Source of the DNA: Ceratorhiza oryzae-sativae
Lineage: Eukaryota > Basidiomycota > Agaricomycetes > Cantharellales > Ceratobasidiaceae
Assembly: GCA_030998015.1 (NCBI GenBank)
Contig: JARWMV010000127.1
Coordinates: 1 to 41,130, forward strand
Direction of reading: 5' to 3'
DNA: 41,130 nucleotides
The translations under genes and the position numbers were made by a program. Within the stretch, counting starts at the first letter, position 1, and each line of letters begins with the position of its first letter. Below, one piece after another: positions 29,457 to 38,270 of this stretch. The notes beneath the pieces are model-generated. The model searched no databases. It saw only the letters and a list, made by a program, of their open reading frames with translations, and had not been told where the DNA came from.

Positions 29457-30441
29457 TTGATTAAAACCATGAAAAGAAATAGCATGACTCAAGCAGAACG
29501 ATTACAGTTCTCTTTACCTCAAAATCTGAAAGACATTCTTGTCGGGCTTATCCTCGGGGACTCTCTTCGAATATTCCCTTTTTTAATTCTAATAACAACT
29601 TTTGTATTTTATTGTGCTACGAAATTATTATTCTATATCGATTATACTCAATTAATTGAGTCTGATATAAATTTGTATAGTCAACTATTCCTTTCTTCTT
29701 TAGTGCCTGTTAAAACCAAACGGCTAACAAAAAAGGAAAGAGAGGAATTTGTTATACCTGAAAATTTACGAGAAATCACTATAGACCCCCCAAACTGATG
29801 CAGCTACGCTGCATTGTTTGGGGGGGCTATAGCCCCCCAAAATACGCGGTCCCTACGGGCCAGCGTATTGGGGGTCTATAGGGTTATTATTAGGAGATTT
29901 GTCTGCACAGAAACAAACCATTAAAGGAAATGCTTATTTTAGATTTGAACAAGGAATAGTTCATAAAGATTACCTTTACCATTTGTACGAACTATTTCAA
30001 ACTTATTGTTCAAGTGCCCCAAAAATAACTAATCGTCTTCCTGACAGTAGAACAGGAAATGTATATTCTCGTGTTTCTTTTTTCACTTATTGCTTACCCT
30101 GTTTTACCGAGCTATATAATTTATTTTACATATCAGGTAAAAAGGTAGTTCCAAGCATTATAGAGGACTTGTTAACACCTTTGTCTTTAAGCTATTGGAT
30201 AGCAGATGATGGTAGCTGGAATAAACCTGGCAAATATACCGTATTATGTACGGATTCTTTCACATTAGAAGAAGTTGAACTTTTAATTGAAGTTTTAAAT
30301 AACAAATTTAACTTAAAATGCTACAAATGTAGACAAGGAACTTCTTACAGAATAATAATTCCTTCTTATTCAATTCCTGTTTTACGAAATTTGTTGGCGG
30401 CGCACATGGCTCCTATGATGCGACATAAAATAGGTTTATAG
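29457..30441 (+). pseudogene. HEG B, LAGLIDADG_2-type ORF split by a G-run double hairpin
   Basis: The first piece (29457-29784) carries LKDILVGLILGD, then an unplaced hydrophobic stretch beginning SLRIFPFLILITTF, then a second start-like region ending PENLREITI. The second piece (29885-30441) reads LLLGDLSAQKQ, FEQGIVHKDYL, LPCFTELYNLFY, SGKKVVP, the second catalytic motif SYWIADDGSW, SFTLEEVELLIEVL, and ends in MMRHKIGL and TAG, the normal end of this family. A 97-bp element (29785-29881) splits the GLLLGDL catalytic motif and duplicates CTATAG. Removing the element with one CTATAG joins the pieces in frame. Two first-motif sequences in one frame suggest that two HEG copies were fused. Confidence 0.85.
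29785..29881 (+). mobile_element. G-run double hairpin in HEG B, CTATAG duplicated
   Basis: Target CTATAG (29779-29784) is followed by hairpin 1 (ACCCCCCAAAC arm), spacer CTATAG (29827-29832), hairpin 2 (CCCCCC...GGGGG), and CTATAG again (29876-29881). The spacer can pair with either flank. Removing 29785-29881 restores the GLLLGDL motif of HEG B in frame. The mirror is 19385-19481. Confidence 0.88.
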
Positions 30442-30578
30442 TTTTATATATTATTATTATTAACAACAAACCCCTCCTTATTTTCCCCAAGGAGTCGATA
30501 TCCTGGCCTGTTTCAACTCGAAGAGTTGAAGCAGGCCTCGATCCTGGCCTCTCGAAGAGTTGAAGCAGGCCACGGTAG
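30442..30578. repeat. Tandem GGCCTG hairpins before HEG C
   Basis: A near-perfect palindrome GCCTGTTTCAACTC/GAGTTGAAGCAGGC (30505-30538) is followed by a second, shorter copy. They replace the N-terminus of HEG C. The mirror is 18688-18824. Confidence 0.7.
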
Positions 30579-31121
30579 ATGTGCATTCGTAAACGAAAAG
30601 CAAGTGTGAATGCAAGATTGCAATTTGAACAAAGTATTTTACATGAGGATTACTTGCTCCACCTTTATGATTTGTTTAAAACTTATTGTTCTTCATTGCC
30701 CAAAACAACTAATCGACCGCCGCACAAAGTAACACGTAAAATATATACTAGAGTTACGTTTAATACCTTTTCCTTACCTTGCTTTAATGAACTCTATGAT
30801 TTGTTCTATCCGAATGGGCAAAAAGTAGTTCCATTAAACATAGGGGAGTTGCTTACTCCTTTGTCTTTAGTTTACTGGCTTTGTGACGATGGTAGTTTTA
30901 ATAAAAAAGACCGGGCATTGGTGCTAAGTACTCAAAGTTTCACTATTGCTGAGGTAGAACTTCTAGTTCAAGTTTTAACTGACAAATTCGGGTTAAAAAG
31001 CACAATTAATGCAAATAATGGTGGTTTTACAATCAGAATTTCAGCCAAATCAACACCGGTTTTACAATCCTTATTGAAGGACCTTATGCCATCCATGATG
31101 CTATACAAAATCGGGCTATAA
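30579..31121 (+). pseudogene. HEG C, LAGLIDADG_2-type ORF lacking its first motif
   Basis: This is an uninterrupted stretch of 180 codons. It reads RKRKASVNARLQFEQS, the LPCFNELYDLFY block, GQKVVP, ELLTPLSLVYW, the second catalytic motif LCDDGSF, SFTIAEVELLVQVL, and a normal C-terminus MMLYKIGL ending in TAA. The nominal ATG is preceded in frame by TAG and by tandem hairpins (30505-30570). The N-terminal region with the first LAGLIDADG motif has therefore been replaced, and the product would lack one catalytic acid. Homing endonucleases of this type normally need both motifs, so I call it a remnant. Confidence 0.82.
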
Positions 31122-31204
31122 AATATAGTAATAATTTAGCCTGCCAAAATAAATACATCAGAAAATACCTCTAAGGCCGACACAGGCGTCAATTGCCACC
31201 GTCG

Positions 31205-31317
31205 ACCCCCCAAACTGATGCAGCTATGCTGCATTGTTTGGGGGGGTGATGGCACTCCCAATACGCTGGCCCGTAGGGCGTGCCTTACAGGCTTGGTAAC
31301 GCATTGGGAGGCCGTCG
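31205..31317 (+). mobile_element. G-run double hairpin downstream of HEG C, CCGTCG duplicated
   Basis: Target CCGTCG (31199-31204), hairpin 1, spacer TGATGG (31247-31252), hairpin 2 (ACTCCCAATACG to CATTGGGAGG) and CCGTCG (31312-31317). The spacer pairs with the target with two G-T pairs. No reading frame is involved. Confidence 0.84.
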
Positions 31318-31429
31318 TGTTGGTATAACCGCGCCTAAATTCATACCCCAATTTATCTGTCGGCGTAGCCGCCGGACCATAACCATGGTTCAGGCCCATG
31401 ATCCGCCGCCGTATGGACTCTAGGGCTGC

Positions 31430-31651
31430 CCGCCGGCGTTAGAGGGAATCCTCAGATGAGGTAGCCTTGACCATGAGTCTCATGGTCCAGGCTACCTCCC
31501 ATAAAGATTCCCTCGTAGAAAATGACGACCGTTCGTCATTTTCAGCCGGCGGCTAAATATCGATATTATGCCGCGCACTAGCAATCGCAAACGGTTGCGA
31601 TTGCTCACGTTGGTTGGTGGGACAAGTCCCACCAGCAACTAACGCGCGCGG
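31430..31651 (-). repeat. DHE-172 with nested hairpin
   Basis: Mirror of 17615-17836. Confidence 0.95.
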
Positions 31652-32175
31652 GCTGGCTGAAATTGTTGCACGTACGTGCAACAACTTCACGCTTGTAGAG
31701 GAGACGGCTCCGAAGCTTGAGTTAAATCATGCAAGCATGATTATTTCCTCAAGCTGCCCTAGAGGGACAGGAGGCGGCGGAAGGGCCGGCGGACGATCGT
31801 GCAAGCACGATCCTCCGCCGGCCCTGTTAAATGAACCCTCGTCGAATCGGTTTAGTGCGTCCCTGCCGGACATCTTCGATGACCGAGCAGGGAACGTGCG
31901 GAGATTCCAGCGTACACCTGACCCGTTGGGGAATGGGGCACGAGGCCGGCCCTCTGGCGGTGAGCCTGCTCCCGTTAACCTAGATACCAGGGCCGACGAT
32001 CTTAGAGAGAAAGAACGCCGATCGAGGCGAGTATGGATCATATGGGGGTAACAACCGACCGAAGGTTGCGGACTATGACTGGTCCTTGCCCAAATTTGTC
32101 TGGCCTCTATCTCGGTCAACATCGTTCCGTGGTTTGCTTCCATGCAAGATTTATAAAATCTTGCTGGACCTGTAT
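31652..32175. other. GC-rich region without a recognised gene
   Basis: After a GTTGCACGTACGTGCAAC hairpin it holds a GGGCCGGCGGACGATCGTG...CCGGCCC hairpin (31790-31825), a CCCTGCCGGAC...GCAGGG stem also found near 27290, and about 250 bp of mixed composition with no assigned function. The mirror is 17091-17614. Confidence 0.4.
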
Positions 32176-32397
32176 CCGCCGGCGTTAGAGGGAATCCTCA
32201 GATGAGGTAGCCTTGACCATGAGTCTCATGGTCCAGGCTACCTCCCATAAAGATTCCCTCGTAGAAAATGACGACCGTTCGTCATTTTCAGCCGGCGGCT
32301 AAATATCGATATTATGCCGCGCACTAGCAATCGCAAACGGTTGCGATTGCTCACGTTGGTTGGTGGGACAAGTCCCACCAGCAACTAACGCGCGCGG
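32176..32397 (-). repeat. DHE-172 with nested hairpin
   Basis: First of two direct copies separated by 211 bp. In the other arm only one remains. Confidence 0.95.
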
Positions 32398-32608
32398 GCC
32401 CCCGCTCTATCGGCTAAAATCTTAGGTGTAACCCAAGATTTCAGCCGCCCTGCCTAGAGAACTGCGCTTTAGCGCACGTCTTGGCAGGGGTAATAAAGCG
32501 GAGGGTCAACGACCCGTGGGCATTGTTAACGAGGCCGCGTTCGCGGCGAGCCGCGCGCACGCCAGGGCCGCCTTGGCAAGCCAAGGCGTTCGCAGGCGTG
32601 CACGGGTC
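32398..32608. repeat. 211-bp interval absent from the left arm
   Basis: Identical to 8338-8548. With the adjoining DHE-172 it makes up the 383 bp missing between 16869 and 17090. Confidence 0.9.
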
Positions 32609-32780
32609 CCGCCGGCGTTAGAGGGAATCCTAAAGATTCCCTCGTAGAAAATGACGACCGTTCGTCATTTTCAGCCGGCGGCTAAATATCGATATTATGC
32701 CGCGCACTAGCAATCGCAAACGGTTGCGATTGCTCACGTTGGTTGGTGGGACAAGTCCCACCAGCAACTAACGCGCGCGG
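32609..32780 (-). repeat. DHE-172, plain
   Basis: Second of the direct pair. Together with the 211-bp interval it makes up the 383 bp missing from the other arm. Confidence 0.95.
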
Positions 32781-33715
32781 ACGCTAAACCACGGTTCGAC
32801 TCAAGCTTCGGAGCCGTCTGTGTACGGCTTAAGCCGCACACAGACGTCTCCTCTACAAGCGTGAAATTGTTGCACGTACGTGCAACAACTTCAGAGTAGT
32901 TGACACGAGATAGGGTAGGGGAACTTAAGTTCTCCTTCTTCCCGTCTGCGGCCGTGTTCCTGGAACACGACCACAGACGCAGGTGACCCCCAAACTGCCA
33001 TTTCTTGACAATTCCTTAGGAATTGTCAAGGAGCCTGATTCCGAGCTGCATCAGTTTGGGGGGTCAATGGCGCCACAAGTCTTGTGGCGCGCATTGCAAT
33101 CATTGGGGAGCAGCTGAAAGGGAAGAACCTGGGTACCCCGCTTAGGCCGCCCTTCGGGCGATCAAAGAGCGTTAGAAGTGAGGGCAAAAGTGCGGTAACG
33201 AAATTTGACCGAGCCCTTCGGGGCTGAAGTAAAAACGCTCTTACGGATAGTGGTATCCCTTCGGAGTTTTCCCCAAAGACCGCGCCTTTCTGAGCATCAT
33301 GGTCAAAAATCATGCATGGCAACGGCCTCCCAATGCGTTACCAAGCCTGTAAGGCACGCCCTACGGGCCAGCGTATTGGGAGTGCCATTACCCGGGGTGG
33401 TTTTGGGCCCTAGTGCCCCCCAAACATGTGCAGCTACGCTGCATTGTTTGGGGGGCATCCACCCCCCAAATGAAGCAATTACGGGGCCTCTAAAATAGCT
33501 TTGCTATTTTAAGTGGCCCCTAATTGCATCATTGGGGGTCTACGGGCACTCTTTGCCCAACTATCTGGGATCTTCTGGTAATAAAAAAAAATAACACCCA
33601 GAACCCTTGAACACATGTCCTGGGGCTCTGGATTGAATTTTCCTTACCTTGCTAGGTACGCTGCTGAATCGGCGATCGTAAGCTCGTTTTCATTGTTGAG
33701 GTAACTCAACTTCTG
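32781..33715. repeat. Hairpin-rich region upstream of nad6
   Basis: In order: the GTTGCACGTACGTGCAAC cluster, a GTCTGCGGCC...GACCACAGAC hairpin, G-run hairpins with a nested TTGACAATTCCTTAGG hairpin, a block (33394-33548) shared with 39300-39450, an AGAACCC...GGGGCTCT stem and a GATCGTAAGC...AAAACGATC stem. No gene. The mirror is 15934-16868. Confidence 0.6.
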
Positions 33716-33888
33716 AAAACGATCGGTTTGTATTACTCGGTTTCAGCTAGATCAAATAAAAACAAAAATAAACTTCTGGCTAGCTGGTGCAATAAAGTGT
33801 TCCATCAATACCCTAGTCAAATTGTGGTTAAGTTTCAAGGAAAACCTATCCTGTATAAAAATAAAATACTGGATTCAGCCTTTTTCGC
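33716..33888 (+). pseudogene. Unrecognised ORF remnant upstream of nad6
   Basis: An open AT-rich frame reads GLYYSVSARSNKNKNK, then LLASWCNKVFHQYPSQ, then IVVKFQGKPILYKNKIL. It looks protein-like (lysine- and asparagine-rich, mitochondrial codon use) but I cannot assign it. A triple-hairpin element cuts it at 33889. The mirror is 15761-15933. Confidence 0.35.
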
Positions 33889-34011
33889 CTCGACTGTGGG
33901 CGGCTTTAGCCGCCCACAGGCTCCGGCCCCTCCAAACAATGCAGCGTAGCTGCACATGTTTGGGGGGCAGAAGTCTGCGGTCGTGTTCATGGAACAAGAC
34001 CACAGACGAGG
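33889..34011. mobile_element. Triple-hairpin element upstream of nad6
   Basis: CCTCG and CGAGG bound three hairpins: CTGTGGGCGGCTTTAGCC with its complement, a CCAAACAATGCAGC/GCTGCACATGTTTGG G-run hairpin, and GTCTGCGGTCGTGTTC...GACCACAGAC. It cuts the unknown ORF and leaves only about 50 bp before nad6. The mirror is 15638-15760. Confidence 0.75.
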
Positions 34012-34065
34012 TAAAAACAAATATTTAGAAATGCGAAAGCATAGGCACAATTAAACAAAAAAAAA

Positions 34066-34743
34066 ATGATAAACAACTTTTTATTAGACGTGTTAGCCGC
34101 TGGAGCTATCTTATCAGGTATTTTAGTTATTACTTCTAAAAACCCTGTAATTGCTGTACTTTTCTTAATTTCAGCTTTCTGCAACGCCGCAGGTTACCTA
34201 ATCTTACTTGGAGTGGGCTTTGTAGGTATTTCATACATAATAGTCTACATTGGAGCCATAGCTGTGCTTTTCCTATTTGTAATTATGATGATTAATATTA
34301 ATTTATCTGACATACTGGACATTGGAAGTCAGTATACAAAAAACCTACCTTTGGCTTTAACTGTAGGTTTTCTATTTACATATGAGATTTTCACAGTAAT
34401 TCCCGTGAACTTCGGTAAAGTTGCTATATTAAATCTGCCTTTGGAATTATTAACTTATTTAAATGGATTACTATACGGTTCAACCGTTCCTTCAATATCT
34501 GATGTAAATATTTCCCAAAATCCGTATACTTGGGACATTTCAAGTTTTAGTTTCCTACAAGTAGAATCATTGGGCCACGGACTGTACACCTATGGAGCCC
34601 CATTGTTCATTTTATGTAGTATAATACTATTGCTTTCGATGTTGGCTCCTATTTCAGTTGTCCATTTAAAATCAAGTAATAACCAAAAAACTTATCAAAC
34701 TTCTAACCCCTCCCAAACCAGAAACTCTATTTCATTTAATTGA
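34066..34743 (+). CDS. nad6: NADH dehydrogenase subunit 6 (copy 1)
   Basis: This gene encodes a 225-residue membrane subunit of complex I. The N-terminal half is typical of fungal nad6: a first helix at about residues 5-22, a second at 28-50, and the conserved third helix with the YIGAIAVLFLFVIMM stretch at 61-75. Another hydrophobic segment lies near 96-115 and a last one near 178-198. The C-terminal tail after about residue 200 is polar and not typical. The ATG follows a run of nine A residues. The reading frame ends at TGA (34741-34743), and the same frame continues without another stop into HEG D. If TGA means tryptophan (fungal code 4), nad6 and the HEG form one fused frame. Tryptophan codons I could check here are TGG, so the TGA may be a true stop. 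No hairpin elements lie inside the gene. Confidence 0.95.
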   Translation: MINNFLLDVLAAGAILSGILVITSKNPVIAVLFLISAFCNAAGYLILLGVGFVGISYIIVYIGAIAVLFLFVIMMININLSDILDIGSQYTKNLPLALTVGFLFTYEIFTVIPVNFGKVAILNLPLELLTYLNGLLYGSTVPSISDVNISQNPYTWDISSFSFLQVESLGHGLYTYGAPLFILCSIILLLSMLAPISVVHLKSSNNQKTYQTSNPSQTRNSISFN

Positions 34744-35145
34744 ACAAGATCAGTTAAACATAATCTTGGGCTCAACTCCGGTAATAGAGCTTCTTACCAT
34801 ACATCTTCTTACTCGGGTAAATTAGATCCTTGGGCTGTTACAGGTCTAGTGGATGCTGAGGGCTATTTTGGTTTCACTATTACAAAAAAAAGTGGGAGAA
34901 AACTAGGTTTCGAACTAAAACCCCAATTTTGTCTTCACATGCATGCTAGAGAGTATGATCTACTTGTCAGTTTAAAAGAATTCTTTGGGGTAGGTACAGT
35001 CACTTTAAGAAGTAAAGACGCGTATTATGCTGTATATTCTAAAAGGGATCTCGAAATTATTGTTCAACATTTTAAACTATTCCCTTTATTGACCTCAAAA
35101 AGAAATAGTTTCTTTATATTTTTAATTGTTTTTGATATGTTCTGT

Positions 35146-35317
35146 CCGCCGGCGTTAGAGGGAATCCTAAAGATTCCCTCGTAGAAAATGACGACCGTTC
35201 GTCATTTTCAGCCGGCGGCTAAATATCGATATTATGCCGCGCACTAGCAATCGCAAACGGTTGCGATTGCTCACGTTGGTTGGTGGGACAAGTCCCACCA
35301 GCAACTAACGCGCGCGG
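35146..35317 (-). repeat. DHE-172, plain
   Basis: In HEG D, mirror of 14332-14503. Confidence 0.95.
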
Positions 35318-35357
35318 ACATCTTTCTGTGGAAGGTTTCATGAGAGCTGTTTCATAC

Positions 35358-35602
35358 CCCCGCTTAGGGTCAACCAGCATTGTATTTATATATAAATACA
35401 TGCTGTTGACCCGTGGGTATGGATATCGAGGCCGCGTTCGCGGCGAGGTATTGCGAGGTACCCTGGAACTTTAAGTTCCAGGGTACCTCGGAATCAGACG
35501 CCGCGCGCACGCCAGGGCCGCCTTGGCTTACATTGACCTTAAGGTCAATATGAGCCAAGCTTGCTTGGCTTAAGCCAAGGCGTTCGCAGGCGTGCACGGG
35601 TC
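35358..35602. repeat. Hairpin cluster in HEG D
   Basis: A CATACCC...GGGTATG outer stem encloses GGGTCAACCAGCATTG...TTGACCC with an ATTTATATATAAAT core. It is followed by CCGCGTTCGCGG, GAGGTACCCTGGAAC...GGTACCTC and a GTGCACGCC-family hairpin. The same series occurs at 40190-40440 and in part at 36755-36975. The mirror is 14047-14291. Confidence 0.75.
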
Positions 35603-35774
35603 CCGCCGGCGTTAGAGGGAATCCTAAAGATTCCCTCGTAGAAAATGACGACCGTTCGTCATTTTCAGCCGGCGGCTAAATATCGATATTATGCCGCGCA
35701 CTAGCAATCGCAAACGGTTGCGATTGCTCACGTTGGTTGGTGGGACAAGTCCCACCAGCAACTAACGCGCGCGG
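35603..35774 (-). repeat. DHE-172, plain
   Basis: In HEG D, mirror of 13875-14046. Confidence 0.95.
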
Positions 35775-35847
35775 AAACTATCTTAACAGACCATTAGAAC
35801 CCGAGACATTAAACTCTATCACAGGGATTTACGGAAAACTACCATTG

Positions 35848-35947
35848 ACCCCCCAAACTGATGCAGCTATGCTGCATTGTTTGGGGGGGTAATGGCCCTC
35901 CCAATACGTTGGCCTTACAGGCTTGGTAACGCATTGGGAGGTCATTG
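35848..35947 (+). mobile_element. G-run double hairpin in HEG D, CATTG duplicated
   Basis: Target CCATTG (35842-35847), hairpin 1 with the ATGCAGC/GCTGCAT core, spacer TAATGG (35890-35895), hairpin 2 (CCCTCCCAATACG to CATTGGGAGG), then TCATTG (35942-35947). The spacer pairs with the target with one G-T pair. The 100-bp insertion shifts the frame, and its removal with one CATTG gives GKLPLLILPPVV. Confidence 0.88.
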
Positions 35948-36026
35948 TTAATCTTACCGCCTGTTGTAAAGTATTCTAGTGTAACTATTCCAAGTCCTTG
36001 GTGGGTTATTGGGTTTATATCCGGAC

Positions 36027-36282
36027 AATCTAAATAAAGGTTTGCCTGAAGAATTGAAAATAGCGTTCACAAATGTTGTCCCTGTAGACCCCCAATGATT
36101 ACATTATTGGGGGGCTACTGCCCCTCAAACAATGCAGCGTAGCTGCACATGTTTGGGGGTCAGTAGAGAGACCAGAGTATGGTTTCAACTGGTCCAGTTG
36201 CATGGTGGTCCAGTTGCATGGTGGTCCAGATGGAAATATACCTTATCCTATGTGGATCTCCGGGTTTGTTTCTGGAAAATGA
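36027..36282 (+). pseudogene. HEG E, internal LAGLIDADG_1 fragment
   Basis: In another frame that overlaps the end of HEG D, the sequence reads LNKGLPEELKIAFTNVVPV. It continues after a 79-bp double hairpin (36088-36166) as ERPEYGFNW and then IPYPMWISGFVSGK before TGA. This is the linker and second-motif region of a paralogous endonuclease, cut at the same point of motif 2 as HEG D. A 16-bp tandem repeat (GGTCCAGTTGCATGGT, twice, near 36191-36228) expands it in frame. Removing the 79-bp element with one GTAG restores the frame. Confidence 0.7.
36088..36166 (+). mobile_element. G-run double hairpin in HEG E, GTAG duplicated
   Basis: Left flank CTGTAG (36082-36087), hairpin 1, spacer CTACTG (36115-36120), hairpin 2, right flank CAGTAG (36161-36166). 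The spacer is the exact complement of the right flank and differs from the left flank at one position. Removal with one GTAG joins NVVPV to ERPEYG in frame. Confidence 0.84.
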
Positions 36283-36285
36283 TAA

Positions 36286-36397
36286 CCTCGACTGTGGGCG
36301 GCTTTAGCCGCCCACAGGCTCCGGGCAGCGTAGCTGCACATGTTTGGGGGGCAGAAGTCTGCGGTCGTGTTCCTGGAACAAGACCACAGACGAGGTA
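36286..36397. mobile_element. Triple-hairpin element cutting HEG E
   Basis: Same element as 33889-34011 but lacking about half of the middle G-run hairpin. The mirror is 13252-13363. Confidence 0.72.
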
Positions 36398-37041
36398 GAA
36401 ATAGTAATTCAAGTTTTTATCCTTAAAAATAAATTATTTGAAACTAATCTTAGTTACGAGGCTAACTTTTTTTAAAAGTTTATTTCTGAGTTGTCTCCTA
36501 ATGATAAATATCCATTTAGGAAGACAAGCCAACTTTTAGGTCCGGGGTTCCAAGATTGGTCTTTCTGTCTCCGAGGGCTCCAGTGATGGACTCCTCAGCC
36601 GGGAAGTCGATTTGAGCTTTACTTCTATCCAGATATGGAAGAAACCGGACCTTTGGATTCTATTGTTCTCCGTATAGAGATGTAGACGATTCCAAAGTTA
36701 GGTCAGATTCCTAAAATTTGAAGAAAGTTTTGAGTCCTATAATCGCCTGAATCATACCCCCGCTTATCGGCTGAAATCTTAGGTGTAACCCAAGATTTCA
36801 GCCGATAAGCGGAGGGTCAACGACCCGTGGGTATGGTTATCGAGGCCGCGTTCGCGGCGAGGTATTGCGAGGTACCCTGGAACTTTCAGTTCCAGGGTAC
36901 CTAGGAATCAGACGCCGCGCGCACGCCAGGGCCGCCTTGGCTTAAGCCAAGGCGTTCGCAGGCGTGCACGGGTCATAAATTGTGTGGCAAATAGGGTATT
37001 CAAAACAACATAACTCGTGTTTTCACCTTTTTAATTTTTAA
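36398..37041. other. Region between HEG E and HEG F
   Basis: The first 350 bp (36398-36750) are AT-rich to mixed, with stem-forming pieces such as TCCGGGGTTCC and TCCAGTGATGGACTCC, and no assignable frame; a group I or II intron core is possible but not shown. After 36755 come the CATACCC, CGGCTGAAATC and GAGGTACC hairpins. The mirror is 12608-13251. Confidence 0.4.
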
Positions 37042-37572
37042 ATGAGAAATATTACAAAATCACAATTTCACACTTTTTCTCCTCTTAGCCGAAAAATTAT
37101 GACAAAAGAAGAACGATCACTTTTTTCTTTATCTGCTGATTTAAAGGCCATATTGGTTGGTCTACTATTGGGAGACCTTTATGCTCGAAAACAAAAAAGA
37201 AGTGTAAATGCGTGTTTATGCTTCGAACAGGGACTTGTTCATGAGACTTATCTTTTCCATCTCTACGATTTATTTAAAAGTTACTGTCAATCAGCCCCCC
37301 AAACAAGTAATCGACTTCCTGATAAACGAACCGGTAAAATCTATGCTAGAGTCACATTTACAACCTGTGCATTACCTTGCTTTAATGAGTTATATGACCC
37401 GCGCACGCCAGGGCCGCAGCTTATAGCTGCGATCGTAGGCGGGCACGGGTAAGTGATCTACTTACTCCTATATCTTTAGCTTATTGGCTATGCGACGATG
37501 GTAGTTTTTGTAAATCAAGTCAAAGAGTTACTCTTTGTACAGAATCATTTACTTTCCCCACAGAATCGACGC
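37042..37572 (+). pseudogene. HEG F, LAGLIDADG_2-type ORF, N-terminal and central parts
   Basis: The ORF opens with an ATG after an AT-rich leader. It reads MTKEERSLFSLSADLKAI, the first catalytic motif VGLLLGDLYARKQ, CFEQGLVHETYL, TSNRLPDKRTGKIYARV and LPCFNELY (37042-37395). A 56-nt chimeric hairpin (37396-37451) follows, then SDLLTPISLAYW, the second motif LCDDGSF, and LCTESFTFPTES (37452-37572). DHE-172 then ends it. About a dozen residues (the KKVVP region) were lost at the chimeric hairpin, so this insertion is not clean. The missing C-terminus resembles fragment G, 2 kb downstream. Confidence 0.82.
37396..37451 (+). mobile_element. Chimeric hairpin in HEG F
   Basis: The left part (GCGCACGCCAGGGCCGC) comes from the GTGCACGCC family. 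The right part (GCTGCGATCGTAGGCGGG) is the second half of the 36-nt element. They are joined by AGCTTATAGCT. The mirror is 12198-12253. Confidence 0.68.
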
Positions 37573-37744
37573 CCGCCGGCGTTAGAGGGAATCCTAAAGA
37601 TTCCCTCGTAGAAAATGACGACCGTTCGTCATTTTCAGCCGGCGGCTAAATATCGATATTATGCCGCGCACTAGCAATCGCAAACGGTTGCGATTGCTCA
37701 CGTTGGTTGGTGGGACAAGTCCCACCAGCAACTAACGCGCGCGG
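37573..37744 (-). repeat. DHE-172, plain
   Basis: It cuts HEG F after PTES, mirror of 11905-12076. Confidence 0.95.
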
Positions 37745-38270
37745 GCCTTCGCAAAGCACCGATTCTTGACCCCCGATTTGCGCCAAATCGGACTCTTCCC
37801 TTACAGGCCCCCGCTAATCGATACCCCTGCCAAGACGTGCGCTAAAGCGCAGTTCTCTAGGCAGGGTGTAGATTTGCCTTCGCAAATCATCGATTAGTGG
37901 GAGCCCTCCGCGCTTAGGCCGCCCTGCGGGCGATCAAAGAGCGCGGAGGGGAAGAGGTTCCCTAGCAGCGTGTACTTGTACACGCTGACGACAGGGTTAG
38001 GGTAGGAGATCTCAGCGCTTAGGCCGCCCTTCGGGCGATAAAAGAGCGCGTTAGAAAGAAGAAGTAAACTCCCCTGCAAAAAGCCTAGGTACAATTAATT
38101 ATACCTAGGACTTTTTGCCGGTAGATCGCTAAAGCGGCCGTGGGCGGCAGGGGACTCCTAAGGATGCCCCTCAAACAATGCAGCGTAGCTGCACATGTTT
38201 GGGGGGCAGTAGGCGGGCGTTTGATTTATATCCTCTGCTAACTTCTATCCTCGCCCCTACAAATTGATGT
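37745..38270. repeat. Hairpin cluster between HEG F and HEG J
   Basis: It includes the ATCGAT-bounded hairpin, GCGCTTAGGCCGCCC hairpins, a CAGCGTGTACTTGTACACGCTG palindrome, a GCAAAAAGCCTAGGTAC...CTAGGACTTTTTGC hairpin (38086-38119) and a G-run hairpin. No gene. The mirror is 11379-11904. Confidence 0.65.

Larger units (their letters stand above)
34744..36037 (+). pseudogene. HEG D, LAGLIDADG_1-type ORF in frame behind nad6, four pieces
   Basis: The frame of nad6 continues past its TGA and reaches LDPWAVTGLVDAEGYF, the first catalytic motif of a two-motif LAGLIDADG_1 endonuclease (34744-35145). No ATG lies between, as is usual for intron ORFs that extend an upstream exon. DHE-172 (35146-35317) interrupts it. 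The next piece HLSVEGFMRAVSY (35318-35357) is followed by a 245-bp hairpin cluster and another DHE-172. Then comes NYLNRPLEPETLNSITGIYG (35775-35847), a 100-bp double hairpin with CATTG duplicated, and LLILPPVVKYSSV up to PWWVIGFISG (35948-36037). It ends inside the second catalytic motif. Removing the 100-bp element restores the frame exactly. Confidence 0.85.

Noticed and set aside
31770..32100. A fragment of small or large subunit rRNA in the GC-rich region
   Set aside because: I looked for conserved rRNA core strings and found none. The GC content seems to come from hairpins and unassigned sequence.
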